A DNA stretch of 64,000 nt from JADKAV01 sp963818505 (GTDB lineage Bacteria > Actinomycetota > Actinomycetes > S36-B12 > UBA10799). Both the position numbers and the translations under genes were made by a program. Below are positions 15,963-25,251 of this stretch, one piece after another; position 1 is the first letter of the stretch; each line of letters starts with the position of its first letter. The notes below the pieces were generated by a model. That model had not been told where the DNA came from. It did not search any database and saw only the letters and a program-made list of their open reading frames with translations. The DNA is taken from contig CAWFSJ010000007.1 in the NCBI GenBank assembly GCA_963818505.1, positions 372,001 through 436,000 on the forward strand, read 5' to 3'.

Positions 15963-17024
15963 GTGGCGGTTGCCGCCCGGATCGCTCCGCTGATCGGTCT
16001 CGCGGTTCTGGCTGCGGTGTGGGGCAGGAGTCTGTCCGGGGCTGTCGCCCTGCTGGTTGGGTTGGTGCTGGTCGCCTCAGTTCTGGCAGCCGTGCATCAC
16101 GCGGAGATCGTGGCGCACAGGGTGGGTGAACCCTACGGTTCCTTGGTGCTCGCCGTGGCTGTGACGGTAATCGAGGTGGCCCTCATCGTCTCCTTGATGA
16201 TCAGTGGTGGCGTGAAGGCCGAGACCCTCGCCCGCGACACGGTGTTCAGCGCGCTCATGATCACCACCGCCGGCATCGTCGGTGTCTCCCTGTTGGCCGC
16301 AACCTTGCGCCGGCCCATAGTCCGCTTCAACTCCGAGGGCAGCGGTGCCGCCCTGTCGACTATCGGCGCCCTGGCGGTGCTCACCTTGGTGCTGCCGAGT
16401 TTCACCACCAGTTCGCCTGGCCCCACGTTCACTGCGGGTCAACTGGCCTTCGCCGCGGTCGCGTCTCTGTTCCTCTATCTGTTGTTCGTGTTCGTGCAGA
16501 CCGTGCGCCACCGGGACTACTTCCTCAACGAGGGAAGCCAGGAGGATCAACACAGCGACCCCCCGAGCAACCGGACTGCGGCCTGGAGTTTGGCACTGCT
16601 GCTCGTCGCGCTGGTCGCGGTCGTGGGTATTGCTAAAACCCTGTCGACCACCATCGAGGGGGCGATCCTCGAGGCAGGGTTACCGGTGGCGTTCGTCGGT
16701 GTGCTCATCGCGCTCGTCGTCCTGCTGCCCGAGGGGATCGCGGCCTTGCGGGCCGCGCGCATGGGTCGCGTGCAGACAAGCCTGAACCTGGCGTTCGGCT
16801 CAGCCATGGCCAGTATCGGCCTCACGATCCCGACCATCGCCGTCGCCCAGATCTGGCTGCCGACCAATCTGCAGTTGGGGCTCGGCCCGGTGCAGATCGT
16901 GTTGCTCGCCGTCTCGTTGTTCGTCGCCACGCTTACCGTGGTCCCGGGCCGCGCCACGCTGCAACAGGCTGGCGTCCACCTGGCTGTGTTCGCCGCGTTC
17001 CTGGCAGTATCAATAGCCCCATGA
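15963..17024 (+). CDS. Ca2+/H+ antiporter family protein (ChaA/CaCA type)
   Basis: 353 residues with about 10-11 hydrophobic segments. Two CaCA repeats are visible, each with an acidic motif: VTVIEVALIVSLMIS (about residues 69-83) and VVLLPEGIAALRAARMG (about 256-272). The hydrophilic loop QEDQHSDPPSNR separates the halves. It should exchange cations, probably calcium, for protons across the membrane. GTG start 4 nt after ilvN. Its place between ilvN and ilvC is unusual and may be co-transcription without a shared pathway. Confidence 0.83.
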   Translation: MAVAARIAPLIGLAVLAAVWGRSLSGAVALLVGLVLVASVLAAVHHAEIVAHRVGEPYGSLVLAVAVTVIEVALIVSLMISGGVKAETLARDTVFSALMITTAGIVGVSLLAATLRRPIVRFNSEGSGAALSTIGALAVLTLVLPSFTTSSPGPTFTAGQLAFAAVASLFLYLLFVFVQTVRHRDYFLNEGSQEDQHSDPPSNRTAAWSLALLLVALVAVVGIAKTLSTTIEGAILEAGLPVAFVGVLIALVVLLPEGIAALRAARMGRVQTSLNLAFGSAMASIGLTIPTIAVAQIWLPTNLQLGLGPVQIVLLAVSLFVATLTVVPGRATLQQAGVHLAVFAAFLAVSIAP

Positions 17025-17084
17025 GCCCACCGGAAGCCGACCACCTGAGAGACTGTGCACGATCCCCGCGTAATAGGAGAAGAA

Positions 17085-18110
17085 GTGGCTGAACTGTTCT
17101 ACGAAGACGATGCCGACCTGTCAGTGATCCAGGGACGCAAGGTGGCCATCCTCGGCTACGGATCCCAGGGTCACGCCCACGCACTGAACCTTCGGGACTC
17201 GGGCGTGGACGTGCGGGTGGGGCTGACCGAAGGCTCGAAGTCGCGCCCGAAGGCCGAAGCCGAGGGCCTGCGGGTCGTCGACCCCGCCACAGCGTGTGCC
17301 GAAGCTGACCTGATCATGGTGCTCGTGCCGGACCCCGCGCAGCGCGGCCTGTACGCCCAGGCCATCGCCGACAACCTGAAGGCCGGTGACGCCCTCTTCT
17401 TCGCCCACGGGTTCAACATCCGTTTCGGCTACATCCAGCCGCCCGCTGACGTGGACGTCTGCATGGTCGCCCCCAAGGGTCCCGGCCACCTGGTGCGACG
17501 GGAGTACACCTCCGGACGCGGCGTCCCCTGCATCGTGGCGGTCGAGCAGGACGCGACCGGCAACGCCTGGTCGTTGGCACTGTCCTACGCCCGGGCCATG
17601 GGTAGCCTGCGTGCCGGCGGGATCAAGTCGACCTTCACCGAGGAGACCGAGACGGACCTCTTCGGGGAGCAGGCAGTGCTCTGCGGCGGCGCCTCCGCGC
17701 TGGTGCAGGCCGGGTTCGAGACGCTCGTCGAGGCTGGTTACCAGCCGGAGGTCGCGTACTTCGAGTGCCTGCACGAGCTGAAGCTCATCGTGGATCTGAT
17801 GTACGAGGGCGGCATCGCCAAGCAGCGCTGGAGCGTCTCGGACACCGCTGAGTACGGCGACTACGTCTCGGGCCCGCGGGTCATCGACGCTCAGGTCAAA
17901 CAGAACATGAAGGGCGTGCTCTCGGACATCCAGTCAGGCGCCTTCGCCAAGCGGTTCATCGACGACCAGGACGCCGGTGCACCGGAGTTCGCCGCTCTGC
18001 GCAAGGCCGGCGAGGAGCACCAGATCGAAGAGGTCGGCCGCGAGTTGCGTCAGCTGATGGCGTGGGTCGCCACTGACGACGACTACACCGAGGGCACCGC
18101 CGCTCGATGA
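17085..18110 (+). CDS. ilvC: Ketol-acid reductoisomerase (NADP+)
   Basis: 341 residues, class I length. It converts acetolactate or acetohydroxybutyrate to the dihydroxy acids using NADPH and Mg2+. The Rossmann motif GYGSQGHAHALNLRDSG is at about residues 27-43. The C-terminal knotted domain has the metal ligands in AYFECLHELKLIVDLMYEGG. The GTG at 17085 is chosen because AGGAGAAG precedes it and MAELFYEDDAD is the usual N-terminus. It follows the antiporter gene and overlaps the next gene by 4 nt. Confidence 0.97.
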   Translation: MAELFYEDDADLSVIQGRKVAILGYGSQGHAHALNLRDSGVDVRVGLTEGSKSRPKAEAEGLRVVDPATACAEADLIMVLVPDPAQRGLYAQAIADNLKAGDALFFAHGFNIRFGYIQPPADVDVCMVAPKGPGHLVRREYTSGRGVPCIVAVEQDATGNAWSLALSYARAMGSLRAGGIKSTFTEETETDLFGEQAVLCGGASALVQAGFETLVEAGYQPEVAYFECLHELKLIVDLMYEGGIAKQRWSVSDTAEYGDYVSGPRVIDAQVKQNMKGVLSDIQSGAFAKRFIDDQDAGAPEFAALRKAGEEHQIEEVGRELRQLMAWVATDDDYTEGTAAR

Positions 18111-18718
18111 GCATCCGGGAGCGCTATGGTCCGGACCGGATCATCGCGTTCAGCGACGCCGTGGTGGCCATCGCCATCACGGTGTTGCTGCTCCCATTGG
18201 CCGATGTGGACATCCCCGAAGGGGCCACCCTCGGCGACATCGTCCGGCAGAACGCGTTACTGGTCGGCGGGCTCACACTGACCTGGGTGATCATTGCGCT
18301 GTTCTGGCTGGCCCACCACCGGCTGTTCGACCGCATCAACTTCTTCGATGCGCTCACTGTGAGATTGAACTTCCTATGGCTGTTCGCCATCGCCCTGATG
18401 CCGGTGCCGACGAACATCCTCATCGAGAGCGAGCCGAATCGACAAACCGTCGGCTTCTACATCGGGTGGATGCTGCTGATCACCACCCTGCTACTCATCA
18501 TCGGGATGCGCGCCCGGCACGTCCCCGGGATGATCGATGCCGATTACCTGCGGACCCCCGCAGCGGCGGAGTCGCGCTACCGGGCGTACCTGATCACGGG
18601 GGTCTTCGCCATCTGCCTGCTCATCTCGCAGATCGCGCCCGGAGCGGCGCTGTACTTCCTGCTGCTGCAGATCCCGGTGGACTGGCTCGCAGACCGCCTG
18701 GCACGGCGGCAGGCATGA
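18107..18718 (+). CDS. TMEM175 family potassium channel-like protein (DUF1211)
   Basis: 203 residues with six predicted membrane helices. The family signature R-x3-F-S-D is present in RIIAFSDAVVAIAIT near the N-terminus. Prokaryotic TMEM175 proteins assemble as tetramers and conduct K+ with low selectivity. The ATG overlaps the ilvC stop (ATGA), and its own stop overlaps the next ATG in the same way, so it is part of the operon by position although unrelated to amino acid synthesis. Confidence 0.82.
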   Translation: MSIRERYGPDRIIAFSDAVVAIAITVLLLPLADVDIPEGATLGDIVRQNALLVGGLTLTWVIIALFWLAHHRLFDRINFFDALTVRLNFLWLFAIALMPVPTNILIESEPNRQTVGFYIGWMLLITTLLLIIGMRARHVPGMIDADYLRTPAAAESRYRAYLITGVFAICLLISQIAPGAALYFLLLQIPVDWLADRLARRQA

Positions 18719-19533
18719 GCGACACCCTCACCGGACTGCTCGGCCCGCACACAGCGATGCCACTCGGCGGTGGCGACATCTGCCGGGCATTCCGGGTGCA
18801 GGCGGGCGGGAAGTTGTACTTCGCCAAGACGCCGAACCACGCCGACCCGTACATGTTCGCAGTCGAAGCCGACGGGCTGCGCCGGTTGGCCGCGGTGGTC
18901 CCCGGGCTGACCCCGGATGTCGTGCACGCCGATGAGCGGTGGCTCGTTCTGGAATGGGTCGAGCAGACTCACGCCGGCGGGCAAGCGGCCGAAACCCTGG
19001 GCCGGCAGTTGGCCCTATTGCACTCGGCGCCGGCGGGCCCCTTCGGGCAAGGTCACGAGCACGGACGGATCGGATCGCTGCGGATGCACGCAGGGGCTTT
19101 CGACTCCTGGTCACAGATGTACGCCGAACTTCGATTGGAACCACTGCTGGGCCCCGACCTTCCAGCGTGTTCGGAGCTGGCCGAGGCGTTGTGCGCGCAC
19201 CCGGATTGGGCTGGGCCCGCGGAAGCCCCCAGCTTGCTGCACGGGGATCTGTGGTCGGGCAACGTCATCTGGTCGGATCATCCGCGTCTGGTCGATCCTG
19301 CGTGCCATGTCGGGCACCGGGAGACCGATCTGGCGATGCTCGCACTGTTCGGGGCGCCGTTGCTCGATGTGATCCTGGCCGCCTACCAGCAGGTCTTCCC
19401 GCTCGCTGCGGGCTGGCAGGATCGCGTGGCTCTGCATCAGTTGTGGCCGCTACTTGTCCACCACCGCCTGTTCGGCGGAGGTTACGGGGCACGCGCCGAA
19501 GCCGTGGCCACGGGCTACCTCCGGCAGGGATAG
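18715..19533 (+). CDS. Fructosamine kinase family protein
   Basis: 272 residues with a kinase-like fold of the fructosamine/ketosamine-3-kinase family. Visible motifs are the N-terminal GGDICRAFRVQAGGKLYFAK with the ATP-binding Lys, the catalytic LLHGDLWSGNVIW and the metal site Asp in RLVDPACHVGHRETDLAM. It phosphorylates sugars attached to amines on glycated proteins or small molecules, leading to deglycation. The ATG overlaps the upstream stop by 4 nt. Last gene of the ilvBNC-linked run. Confidence 0.85.
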   Translation: MSDTLTGLLGPHTAMPLGGGDICRAFRVQAGGKLYFAKTPNHADPYMFAVEADGLRRLAAVVPGLTPDVVHADERWLVLEWVEQTHAGGQAAETLGRQLALLHSAPAGPFGQGHEHGRIGSLRMHAGAFDSWSQMYAELRLEPLLGPDLPACSELAEALCAHPDWAGPAEAPSLLHGDLWSGNVIWSDHPRLVDPACHVGHRETDLAMLALFGAPLLDVILAAYQQVFPLAAGWQDRVALHQLWPLLVHHRLFGGGYGARAEAVATGYLRQG

Positions 19534-19555
19534 AGCCACTTCGTACCATCAAGAG

Positions 19556-21142
19556 GTGACCAAACCCATCGTTCTGATCGCCGAAGAACTGTCCCCAGCC
19601 ACCATCGAGGCCTTGGGCCCGGACTTCGAGGTCCGGCACACTGACGGCGCCGATCGTGCAGCGCTGCTCAAGGACATCGTCGATGTGGACGCCATCCTCG
19701 TCCGGTCGGCCACGATGGTCGACGCAGAGGCTCTGCACGTTGCTAAGAACCTCAAGGTCGTCGCCCGTGCCGGTGTCGGACTGGACAACGTGGACGTCGA
19801 GGCGGCCACCCAAGCAGGTGTGATGGTGGTCAACGCTCCCACCTCCAACATCGTCAGTGCGGCCGAGTTGGCAGTCGCGCTGCTGCTGGCCAGCGCCCGC
19901 AACATCTCCCCGGCCCACGCGGCGTTGCGCCAAGGTGAGTGGAAACGATCCAAGTACTCAGGCGTGGAGCTGGCCGACAAGACCGTCGGGGTCGTCGGCC
20001 TCGGCAGGATCGGCCTTCTGGTGGCCCAGCGGCTGAGCGCTTTCGGCGTGCGGCTTGTCGCCTACGACCCCTTCGTCCAGCCCTCTCGGGCGGCGCAACT
20101 CGGTGTGACGTTGATGCCTCTGGAGGATCTGCTGGAACAGTCCGACTTCATCACGGTGCACCTGCCCAAGACCAAGGAGACGGTCGGGCTGATCGATGAG
20201 GCTGCCCTCAAGCTGGTGAAGCCCACAGTCCACATCATCAACGCGGCCCGCGGTGGGATCGTGGATGAGCAAGCCCTGTACAACGCCCTGGCCGAAGGCC
20301 GGGTGGCTGGCGCCGGCGTGGATGTGTACGCCAAGGAACCCTGCACGGACTCCCCGCTGTTCGCGCTGGACAACGTCGTGGCGACCCCGCACCTCGGGGC
20401 ATCGACCGATGAAGCTCAGGAGAAGGCGGGGGTGGCGGTGGCCAAGTCCGTACGTCAGGCCCTCGCCGGTGAGCTCGTGCCAGACGCTGTCAACGTCAAG
20501 GGTGGAGTGATCGCCGAGGACGTGCGGCCATTCATCGAACTGGCCGAGCACCTCGGCCGGATCGCCACCTCGATGGCACCTGCGGCCGTGGCCCAGGTCA
20601 CTGTGGAGGCCCTCGGTGAAATCAGCGCTCAGGACGTAGGGGTGCTCGAACTGGCGGTGCTCAAGGGCATGTTCTCGGTGTTGGTCGACGATCCCGTTTC
20701 TTACGTGAACGCACCGGTTCTGGCCAAGGATCGCGCAGTGGTGACGACGCTGGTGACCGAGGGTGACTCTCCGGACCACCGCTCGATGGTCCGCGTGCGT
20801 ATGGCGTGCGCCGACGGACAGGCCATGGTTGTCGCGGGAACCGTGTTCGGGCCCCGGGACAGTGAGAAGCTCGTGGAGGTCGACGGTCTGGACCTCGACC
20901 TGCCGATCAGCGAGCACATGCTGGTCTTCCGATACCAGGACAAGCCCGGAGTGGTCGGAGTCGTGGGTCAGGTCCTGGGCACGGCCGGTGTCAACATCGC
21001 GAACATGCAAGTGTGCCGGGACGCCACAAGCGGGCTGGCGCTGATCGCGTTGACCGTTGACAGTGCGGTGGATCTGACCACGGTCGACGCGATCGCGGCC
21101 CAGATCGGTGCGCAGGCTGGCGCCGCAATCGATCTGGTCTGA
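19556..21142 (+). CDS. serA: D-3-phosphoglycerate dehydrogenase, long form
   Basis: 528 residues, the long type of actinobacteria. It oxidises 3-phosphoglycerate with NAD+, the first step to serine. The NAD motif GVVGLGRIGLLVAQRL is at about 144-159, the catalytic Arg in NAARGGIVDE and His in ATPHLGASTDEAQ. An intervening domain (about 310-450) and a C-terminal ACT domain (HMLVFRYQDKPGVVGVVGQVL) allow serine feedback. The GTG at 19556 follows TACCAT by 6 nt, so the transcript is probably leaderless. Confidence 0.96.
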   Translation: MTKPIVLIAEELSPATIEALGPDFEVRHTDGADRAALLKDIVDVDAILVRSATMVDAEALHVAKNLKVVARAGVGLDNVDVEAATQAGVMVVNAPTSNIVSAAELAVALLLASARNISPAHAALRQGEWKRSKYSGVELADKTVGVVGLGRIGLLVAQRLSAFGVRLVAYDPFVQPSRAAQLGVTLMPLEDLLEQSDFITVHLPKTKETVGLIDEAALKLVKPTVHIINAARGGIVDEQALYNALAEGRVAGAGVDVYAKEPCTDSPLFALDNVVATPHLGASTDEAQEKAGVAVAKSVRQALAGELVPDAVNVKGGVIAEDVRPFIELAEHLGRIATSMAPAAVAQVTVEALGEISAQDVGVLELAVLKGMFSVLVDDPVSYVNAPVLAKDRAVVTTLVTEGDSPDHRSMVRVRMACADGQAMVVAGTVFGPRDSEKLVEVDGLDLDLPISEHMLVFRYQDKPGVVGVVGQVLGTAGVNIANMQVCRDATSGLALIALTVDSAVDLTTVDAIAAQIGAQAGAAIDLV

Positions 21143-21222
21143 AGGTCCCCCACTGCAGGGGAGCGCCCGCGCGCGAACCCGGCCTACGCTGGGCGAGAGA
21201 GCCCCTGCGAGAGGACCCTGCG

Positions 21223-22611
21223 ATGCTGCACGAAGAAGACATCGAACAGATCGAGAGACTGTATCTGTCACCGATGTTCGCCCGGCAAGGCGAAGAGTCG
21301 TCGGTCAACGCTAAGACACTCGATTCCATGGGTCATCGCCCGGATGTGGCCTACCAGTTGATCCATGACGAGTTGATGCTGGATGGTAATGCTCGGCAGA
21401 ACCTCGCCACCTTCGTGACGACCTACATGGACGACTACGCAAATCGTCTGTTCGCCGACACGTACGACAAGAACATGATCGACAAGGACGAGTACCCGCA
21501 GACCGCGGCCATCGAAGCGCGATGTGTGAGTATCATCGCCAACCTCTGGAACTCCCCTGACGGAAGCAACGCGATAGGCACTTCCACGATCGGCTCGAGC
21601 GAGGCCGTCATGCTTGCGGGGATGGCCTTGAAGCGCCGTTACCAGCACAAGCAGCAGGCCGCCGGCAGGCCCGAGAAGCCGAACTTGGTGATGGGTCAGA
21701 ACGTCCAGGTCGTCTGGGAGAAGTTCTGTCGCTACTGGGACGTCGAGCCCCGCTACGCGCCCCTGACCGCCGACCAGCTGTACCTGACCCCTGAACGTGC
21801 CGTGGAACTCGTCGACGAGAACACCATCGGTGTGGTGGCGATCCTGGGTTCGACCTTCGACGGCACGTACGAGCCCGTTAAGCAGATCTGCGAGGCCTTG
21901 GACACGGTGCAACAGGAGAAGGGGTGGGACATCCCTGTCCACGTCGATGCGGCATCGGGGGGATTCGTGGCGCCCTTCATCGACACAGAGCTGGAGTGGG
22001 ACTTCCGCCTGCCGCGGGTCCACTCCATCAACTCCTCGGGGCACAAGTACGGGCTGGTCTATCCGGGTGTCGGGTGGGTCGTGTGGCGCGACCACAGCTG
22101 TGTGCCCGACGACCTGGTGTTCCACGTGAACTATTTGGGCGGGGACATGCCCACGTTCACGCTGAACTTCTCGCGGCCGGGAAGCCAGATCGTGCTGCAG
22201 TACTACCGGTTCCTGCAGCTGGGCTTCGACGGCTACCAGCAGATTCAGCAGGCGTGCCGGAAGGTGGCGATGCACCTCTCTTCGGAGATCGCCGCGATGG
22301 GCCCGTTCGAACTACTCAGCGACGGCTCGCACCTGCCGGTGTTCCTGTTCACCCTCAAGGCCGACAGGAAGAACTACAGCGTGTTCGACGTCTCAGCCAA
22401 ACTGCGCGAACGCGGCTGGCAGGTGCCGGCGTACACGATGCCACCCAACGCCGAGGACCTTGCCGGACTACGCATCGTGGTGCGCAACGGTTTCGGGTGG
22501 GACCTGGCCGACCTGCTTCTGGCCGACATGCGCCACGCGGTCGACTTCTTCGAGAACCTCGATGGTCCGATTCCCCACGACCCGGACCACAAGGCGTCTT
22601 TCGCGCACTGA
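21223..22611 (+). CDS. gadB: Glutamate decarboxylase
   Basis: 462 residues, PLP-dependent. It converts glutamate to GABA and CO2, consuming a proton. The PLP lysine lies in INSSGHKYGLVYPG; HVDAASGGFVAPF carries the Asp that contacts the pyridine nitrogen; QTAAIEARCVSIIANLWN and GTSTIGSSEAVMLAG complete the family match. The ATG has GAGAGGA upstream, and TACGCT at about 21186 could be the -10. No GABA antiporter lies next to it, so it is not a standard GadBC acid resistance operon. A GABA-related cluster lies at 27.1-31.6 kb. Confidence 0.94.
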   Translation: MLHEEDIEQIERLYLSPMFARQGEESSVNAKTLDSMGHRPDVAYQLIHDELMLDGNARQNLATFVTTYMDDYANRLFADTYDKNMIDKDEYPQTAAIEARCVSIIANLWNSPDGSNAIGTSTIGSSEAVMLAGMALKRRYQHKQQAAGRPEKPNLVMGQNVQVVWEKFCRYWDVEPRYAPLTADQLYLTPERAVELVDENTIGVVAILGSTFDGTYEPVKQICEALDTVQQEKGWDIPVHVDAASGGFVAPFIDTELEWDFRLPRVHSINSSGHKYGLVYPGVGWVVWRDHSCVPDDLVFHVNYLGGDMPTFTLNFSRPGSQIVLQYYRFLQLGFDGYQQIQQACRKVAMHLSSEIAAMGPFELLSDGSHLPVFLFTLKADRKNYSVFDVSAKLRERGWQVPAYTMPPNAEDLAGLRIVVRNGFGWDLADLLLADMRHAVDFFENLDGPIPHDPDHKASFAH

Positions 22612-23391
22612 TCAGGTGCGTTCCTCCAGCGTGTCCAAGGTGTGGTTGTAGAGAGCAGCGGCCAATACAGCGTCCGTCCCGGGACCGCGGGGAGCGACTT
22701 CTTTGCAGCGCATGAAGAAGCGGCCGGTCAACTGCGGATCGGCATCCACGGCCAGCCACACGGAGGTTCGGCTGCCGGCATCGAGGTCGTCGCGGCCGGG
22801 GATCTGGAAACCGTGGGTCAGCAGTTTTGTGCCGACGACACCTGGGTGCAGAGCGTTGACGCTGACACTGGCATCCGCGCCTAGACGCCGCGCGGTTTCA
22901 GCAGCCATGAGCAGGTTGGCGAGTTTGCTCTGCGCGTACGCGCCGTAGTGGTCGTACGGACGGTGCTCGAACTCGGGATCCTCAAGGTCCAGCGATGCGT
23001 TGGCATGGGCGATCGATGAGACGTACACGACCCTGCCGCCTGCGGGCATCTGCGGGATGAGCGCGTCAGCCAGCAAACTCGGCGCGAGGTGGTTGACGAC
23101 CCAGGTCGACTCGCCGGAAACCGTATTGATCTTCTCTCGGGAGTAGGTGCCGGCGTTGTTGATCAGTACGTCGGGACGGTACTCGCTGGCCTCGTCCGCC
23201 AGTCGTTCGACTTGGGACAGATCGCCCAGATCCGCGACAAGGCCGCCGACCGCTCCTACCTGGTTTCGCGCGGCATCGACCTTGGCCGGATCGCGGCCGT
23301 GGACGATGACGTCACAGCCACGCGCACGCAGCACTTCGGCTGTGCGCAGGCCGATCCCATCGGTGGATCCGGTGATGAAGACTGTGGTCAT
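22612..23391 (-). CDS. Short-chain dehydrogenase/reductase
   Basis: 259 residues. The NAD(P) motif TGSTDGIGLRTAEVL is at the N-terminus, NNAG at about 79, the catalytic Ser in YVSSIAHA and the Y-x3-K in YAQSKLAN. The overall look is that of the retinol-dehydrogenase-like SDR group, but the substrate is unknown. GAGGA lies 7 nt before the ATG. It converges with the glutamate decarboxylase gene with no gap between the two stop codons. Confidence 0.85.
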   Translation of the reverse strand: MTTVFITGSTDGIGLRTAEVLRARGCDVIVHGRDPAKVDAARNQVGAVGGLVADLGDLSQVERLADEASEYRPDVLINNAGTYSREKINTVSGESTWVVNHLAPSLLADALIPQMPAGGRVVYVSSIAHANASLDLEDPEFEHRPYDHYGAYAQSKLANLLMAAETARRLGADASVSVNALHPGVVGTKLLTHGFQIPGRDDLDAGSRTSVWLAVDADPQLTGRFFMRCKEVAPRGPGTDAVLAAALYNHTLDTLEERT

Positions 23392-23435
23392 GGCTCAATC
23401 CTCGCTGCCAAGCCGAGGGTGCGCCAACGCGCCTG

Positions 23436-23600
23436 CTAGTCGTCGGAGTTGCCGAATCCGGCGTTCATCCCGATCACTGCTCCGATGGCGGCCAGCAGCC
23501 CTATCCACAGGGAACTGCCGGTGACGAACCAGACGATGAGCCCGATGCCCACACCGCCCGCGATGCCCACAGCAAGACCGCGACCGTCGAAGGTTCCCAT
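23436..23600 (-). CDS. Small membrane protein, two predicted helices
   Basis: A 54-residue frame: MGTFDGRGLAVGIAGG, two hydrophobic segments (GIGLIVWFVTG and LWIGLLAAIGAVIGM) and the tail NAGFGNSDD. Gly-rich helix faces suggest packing in the membrane. Support for a real gene: a -10-like TAGCCT (23612 to 23607) ends 6 nt before the ATG, the same spacing seen at other leaderless genes here, and the frame fills the gap between the SDR and protease genes. No function is recognised. Confidence 0.6.
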   Translation of the reverse strand: MGTFDGRGLAVGIAGGVGIGLIVWFVTGSSLWIGLLAAIGAVIGMNAGFGNSDD

Positions 23601-23609
23601 GCGCCGAGG

Positions 23610-25202
23610 CTATCCGGCACGGGTGCGAAGTGGCGGTGACACCCAGATCGGATCGTTGGCACTGGCTCCCCTGCGGACCGCAAGGATGCGGACCTTCATG
23701 ATTTCGTACGTGCTCAGGACGTACCAGGTCCTGCCCAGGCTCGTGCCCTTGAGGCGGTTGGGTTCGGACCAGTCGCCGCCGTCGTAACGCTGCCAGGAGA
23801 CAACGAAGCGACCCGCGGCGGGGATCCGGAAGCGCAGCTTGCCTGGGCTGACCCGGGCGCGCACGGACTTGACCACGCGGGTTGCGACCTCCGAGGTCTT
23901 GACCTTCGGTAGGGCGGCGCCGGCCTGGACGGCTGTAAGCAGGTCCATGGCGCGCGTGGGACTGATCAAGCCGTAGCCGAACTGGTCGTCGCGACCTGGG
24001 GCCCCGAGGTCGGTGGTCGAGCCCAGGAGTACATCCGTGGGGGCCACCTGCAGACCCAGGAAGCGCGCACGGGAGATGATCAGCGCCATGGCGGCGCAGG
24101 CGTAAGGCGAGGCCATGGACGTGCCCGGCATTCTCACGTAGCCGGAGCCTTTGTAAGTGCTGAAGATGCCGTTGGCCGAGTTCCATTGCCCCGCGCCTCC
24201 GGGAGCCACCACGTCGACCTGCTTGCCGACCTCGGAGAACGAGGAACGGTCCTTTGAGCGAGTTACGGCACCAACTCCGACGACGCCGGGGAAACCGGCC
24301 GGGAACTGGACTGGGTTGTAGACCTCGCCGCCGGAGTCTAGGTAGGAGTTGCCAGCAGCGGCCACCGGGACGACCCCTTTGGACTGGGCGTACTGGATCG
24401 CCTTCTGCTCGACCGAACTCGCGCCGCCGGAGTAACTCATGTTCAGCACGTCGGCGCCGTGATCGACGGCCCACACGATCCCACGGGCCGAATCGGAGGC
24501 TCGTACTGAGCCGGCGGCGTCGGCAACCACGATCGGCATCAGGGACACGCCAGGTGCGAGGCCCGCCCCTCCGATGTTGTTGTTCGCAGTCATCGCGATG
24601 ATGCCGGCCACATGGGTTCCGTGACCATTGGGATCCCTGCGACCGTCGGAGCCCTCGACAAAGTCGCGGCCAGGCACGAACAGTCCCGCCAGGTCCGGGT
24701 GTGGTGCGATGCCACTGTCGATCACCGCGACGGTGACCCCTTCGCCGGTCGAGGAGGTCCAGGCAGATTCTGCCTGCAACTGGTCCAGGGCCCACTGCTC
24801 GTCGCGACCGGGGTCAGCGGCGCTCACCTGGCGCGGCGTGGAGGTCAGTTGTCGCGGTGCGTCGATCTCAACGGCCAGCACGTCCGGCTGCTCCTGAACC
24901 TGCGTGATCACATTTTCGGCCGCTGTCGGGCCGGGCACCGACTCGGTACGAATCTCCAGGTTGTCGCCGTCCTGAACCGCGTAGACGACGGTCAGGTCGT
25001 CGGCCGGTGGGGCTTCGTCGAGCGCCCGTTCGACAATCTTCTCCGGGTCAACGTTCACAGATGCGGCGGGCTCGGTCCATTGCGGCGCACCTGTGGACGG
25101 TACGTCCTCCACGCCCGCAACGTCCGTGCCGACGGGCTGCGCGGCGGCCGGTCCGGCCGCGAGGCTAAGACTCAGCCCCAGGGCCAGAAGAATCCGCTTC
25201 AC
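23610..25202 (-). CDS. Secreted S8 family serine protease (subtilase)
   Basis: About 530 residues. The signal peptide VKRILLALGLSLSLAAGPAAAQ is followed by a pro-region and a subtilisin domain with Asp in VAVIDSGIAPHPD, His in NGHGTHVAGI and Ser in GTSMASPYA. The oxyanion Asn is in VAAAGNSYLD. A C-terminal beta domain (about 420-530) has no membrane anchor visible, so it is probably free or wall-bound outside the cell. The GTG at 25202 is chosen because TACCCT ends 6 nt before it and it opens directly on the signal peptide. Confidence 0.92.
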   Translation of the reverse strand: MKRILLALGLSLSLAAGPAAAQPVGTDVAGVEDVPSTGAPQWTEPAASVNVDPEKIVERALDEAPPADDLTVVYAVQDGDNLEIRTESVPGPTAAENVITQVQEQPDVLAVEIDAPRQLTSTPRQVSAADPGRDEQWALDQLQAESAWTSSTGEGVTVAVIDSGIAPHPDLAGLFVPGRDFVEGSDGRRDPNGHGTHVAGIIAMTANNNIGGAGLAPGVSLMPIVVADAAGSVRASDSARGIVWAVDHGADVLNMSYSGGASSVEQKAIQYAQSKGVVPVAAAGNSYLDSGGEVYNPVQFPAGFPGVVGVGAVTRSKDRSSFSEVGKQVDVVAPGGAGQWNSANGIFSTYKGSGYVRMPGTSMASPYACAAMALIISRARFLGLQVAPTDVLLGSTTDLGAPGRDDQFGYGLISPTRAMDLLTAVQAGAALPKVKTSEVATRVVKSVRARVSPGKLRFRIPAAGRFVVSWQRYDGGDWSEPNRLKGTSLGRTWYVLSTYEIMKVRILAVRRGASANDPIWVSPPLRTRAG

Positions 25203-25251
25203 TCCTAGAGGGTACGCCCGACCCCCGACAAGAGCCTCTGACGCACCGGTC

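Noticed and set aside
21223..22611. GadBC acid-resistance operon
   Set aside because: No antiporter gene lies beside the decarboxylase; the next gene is a convergent dehydrogenase.
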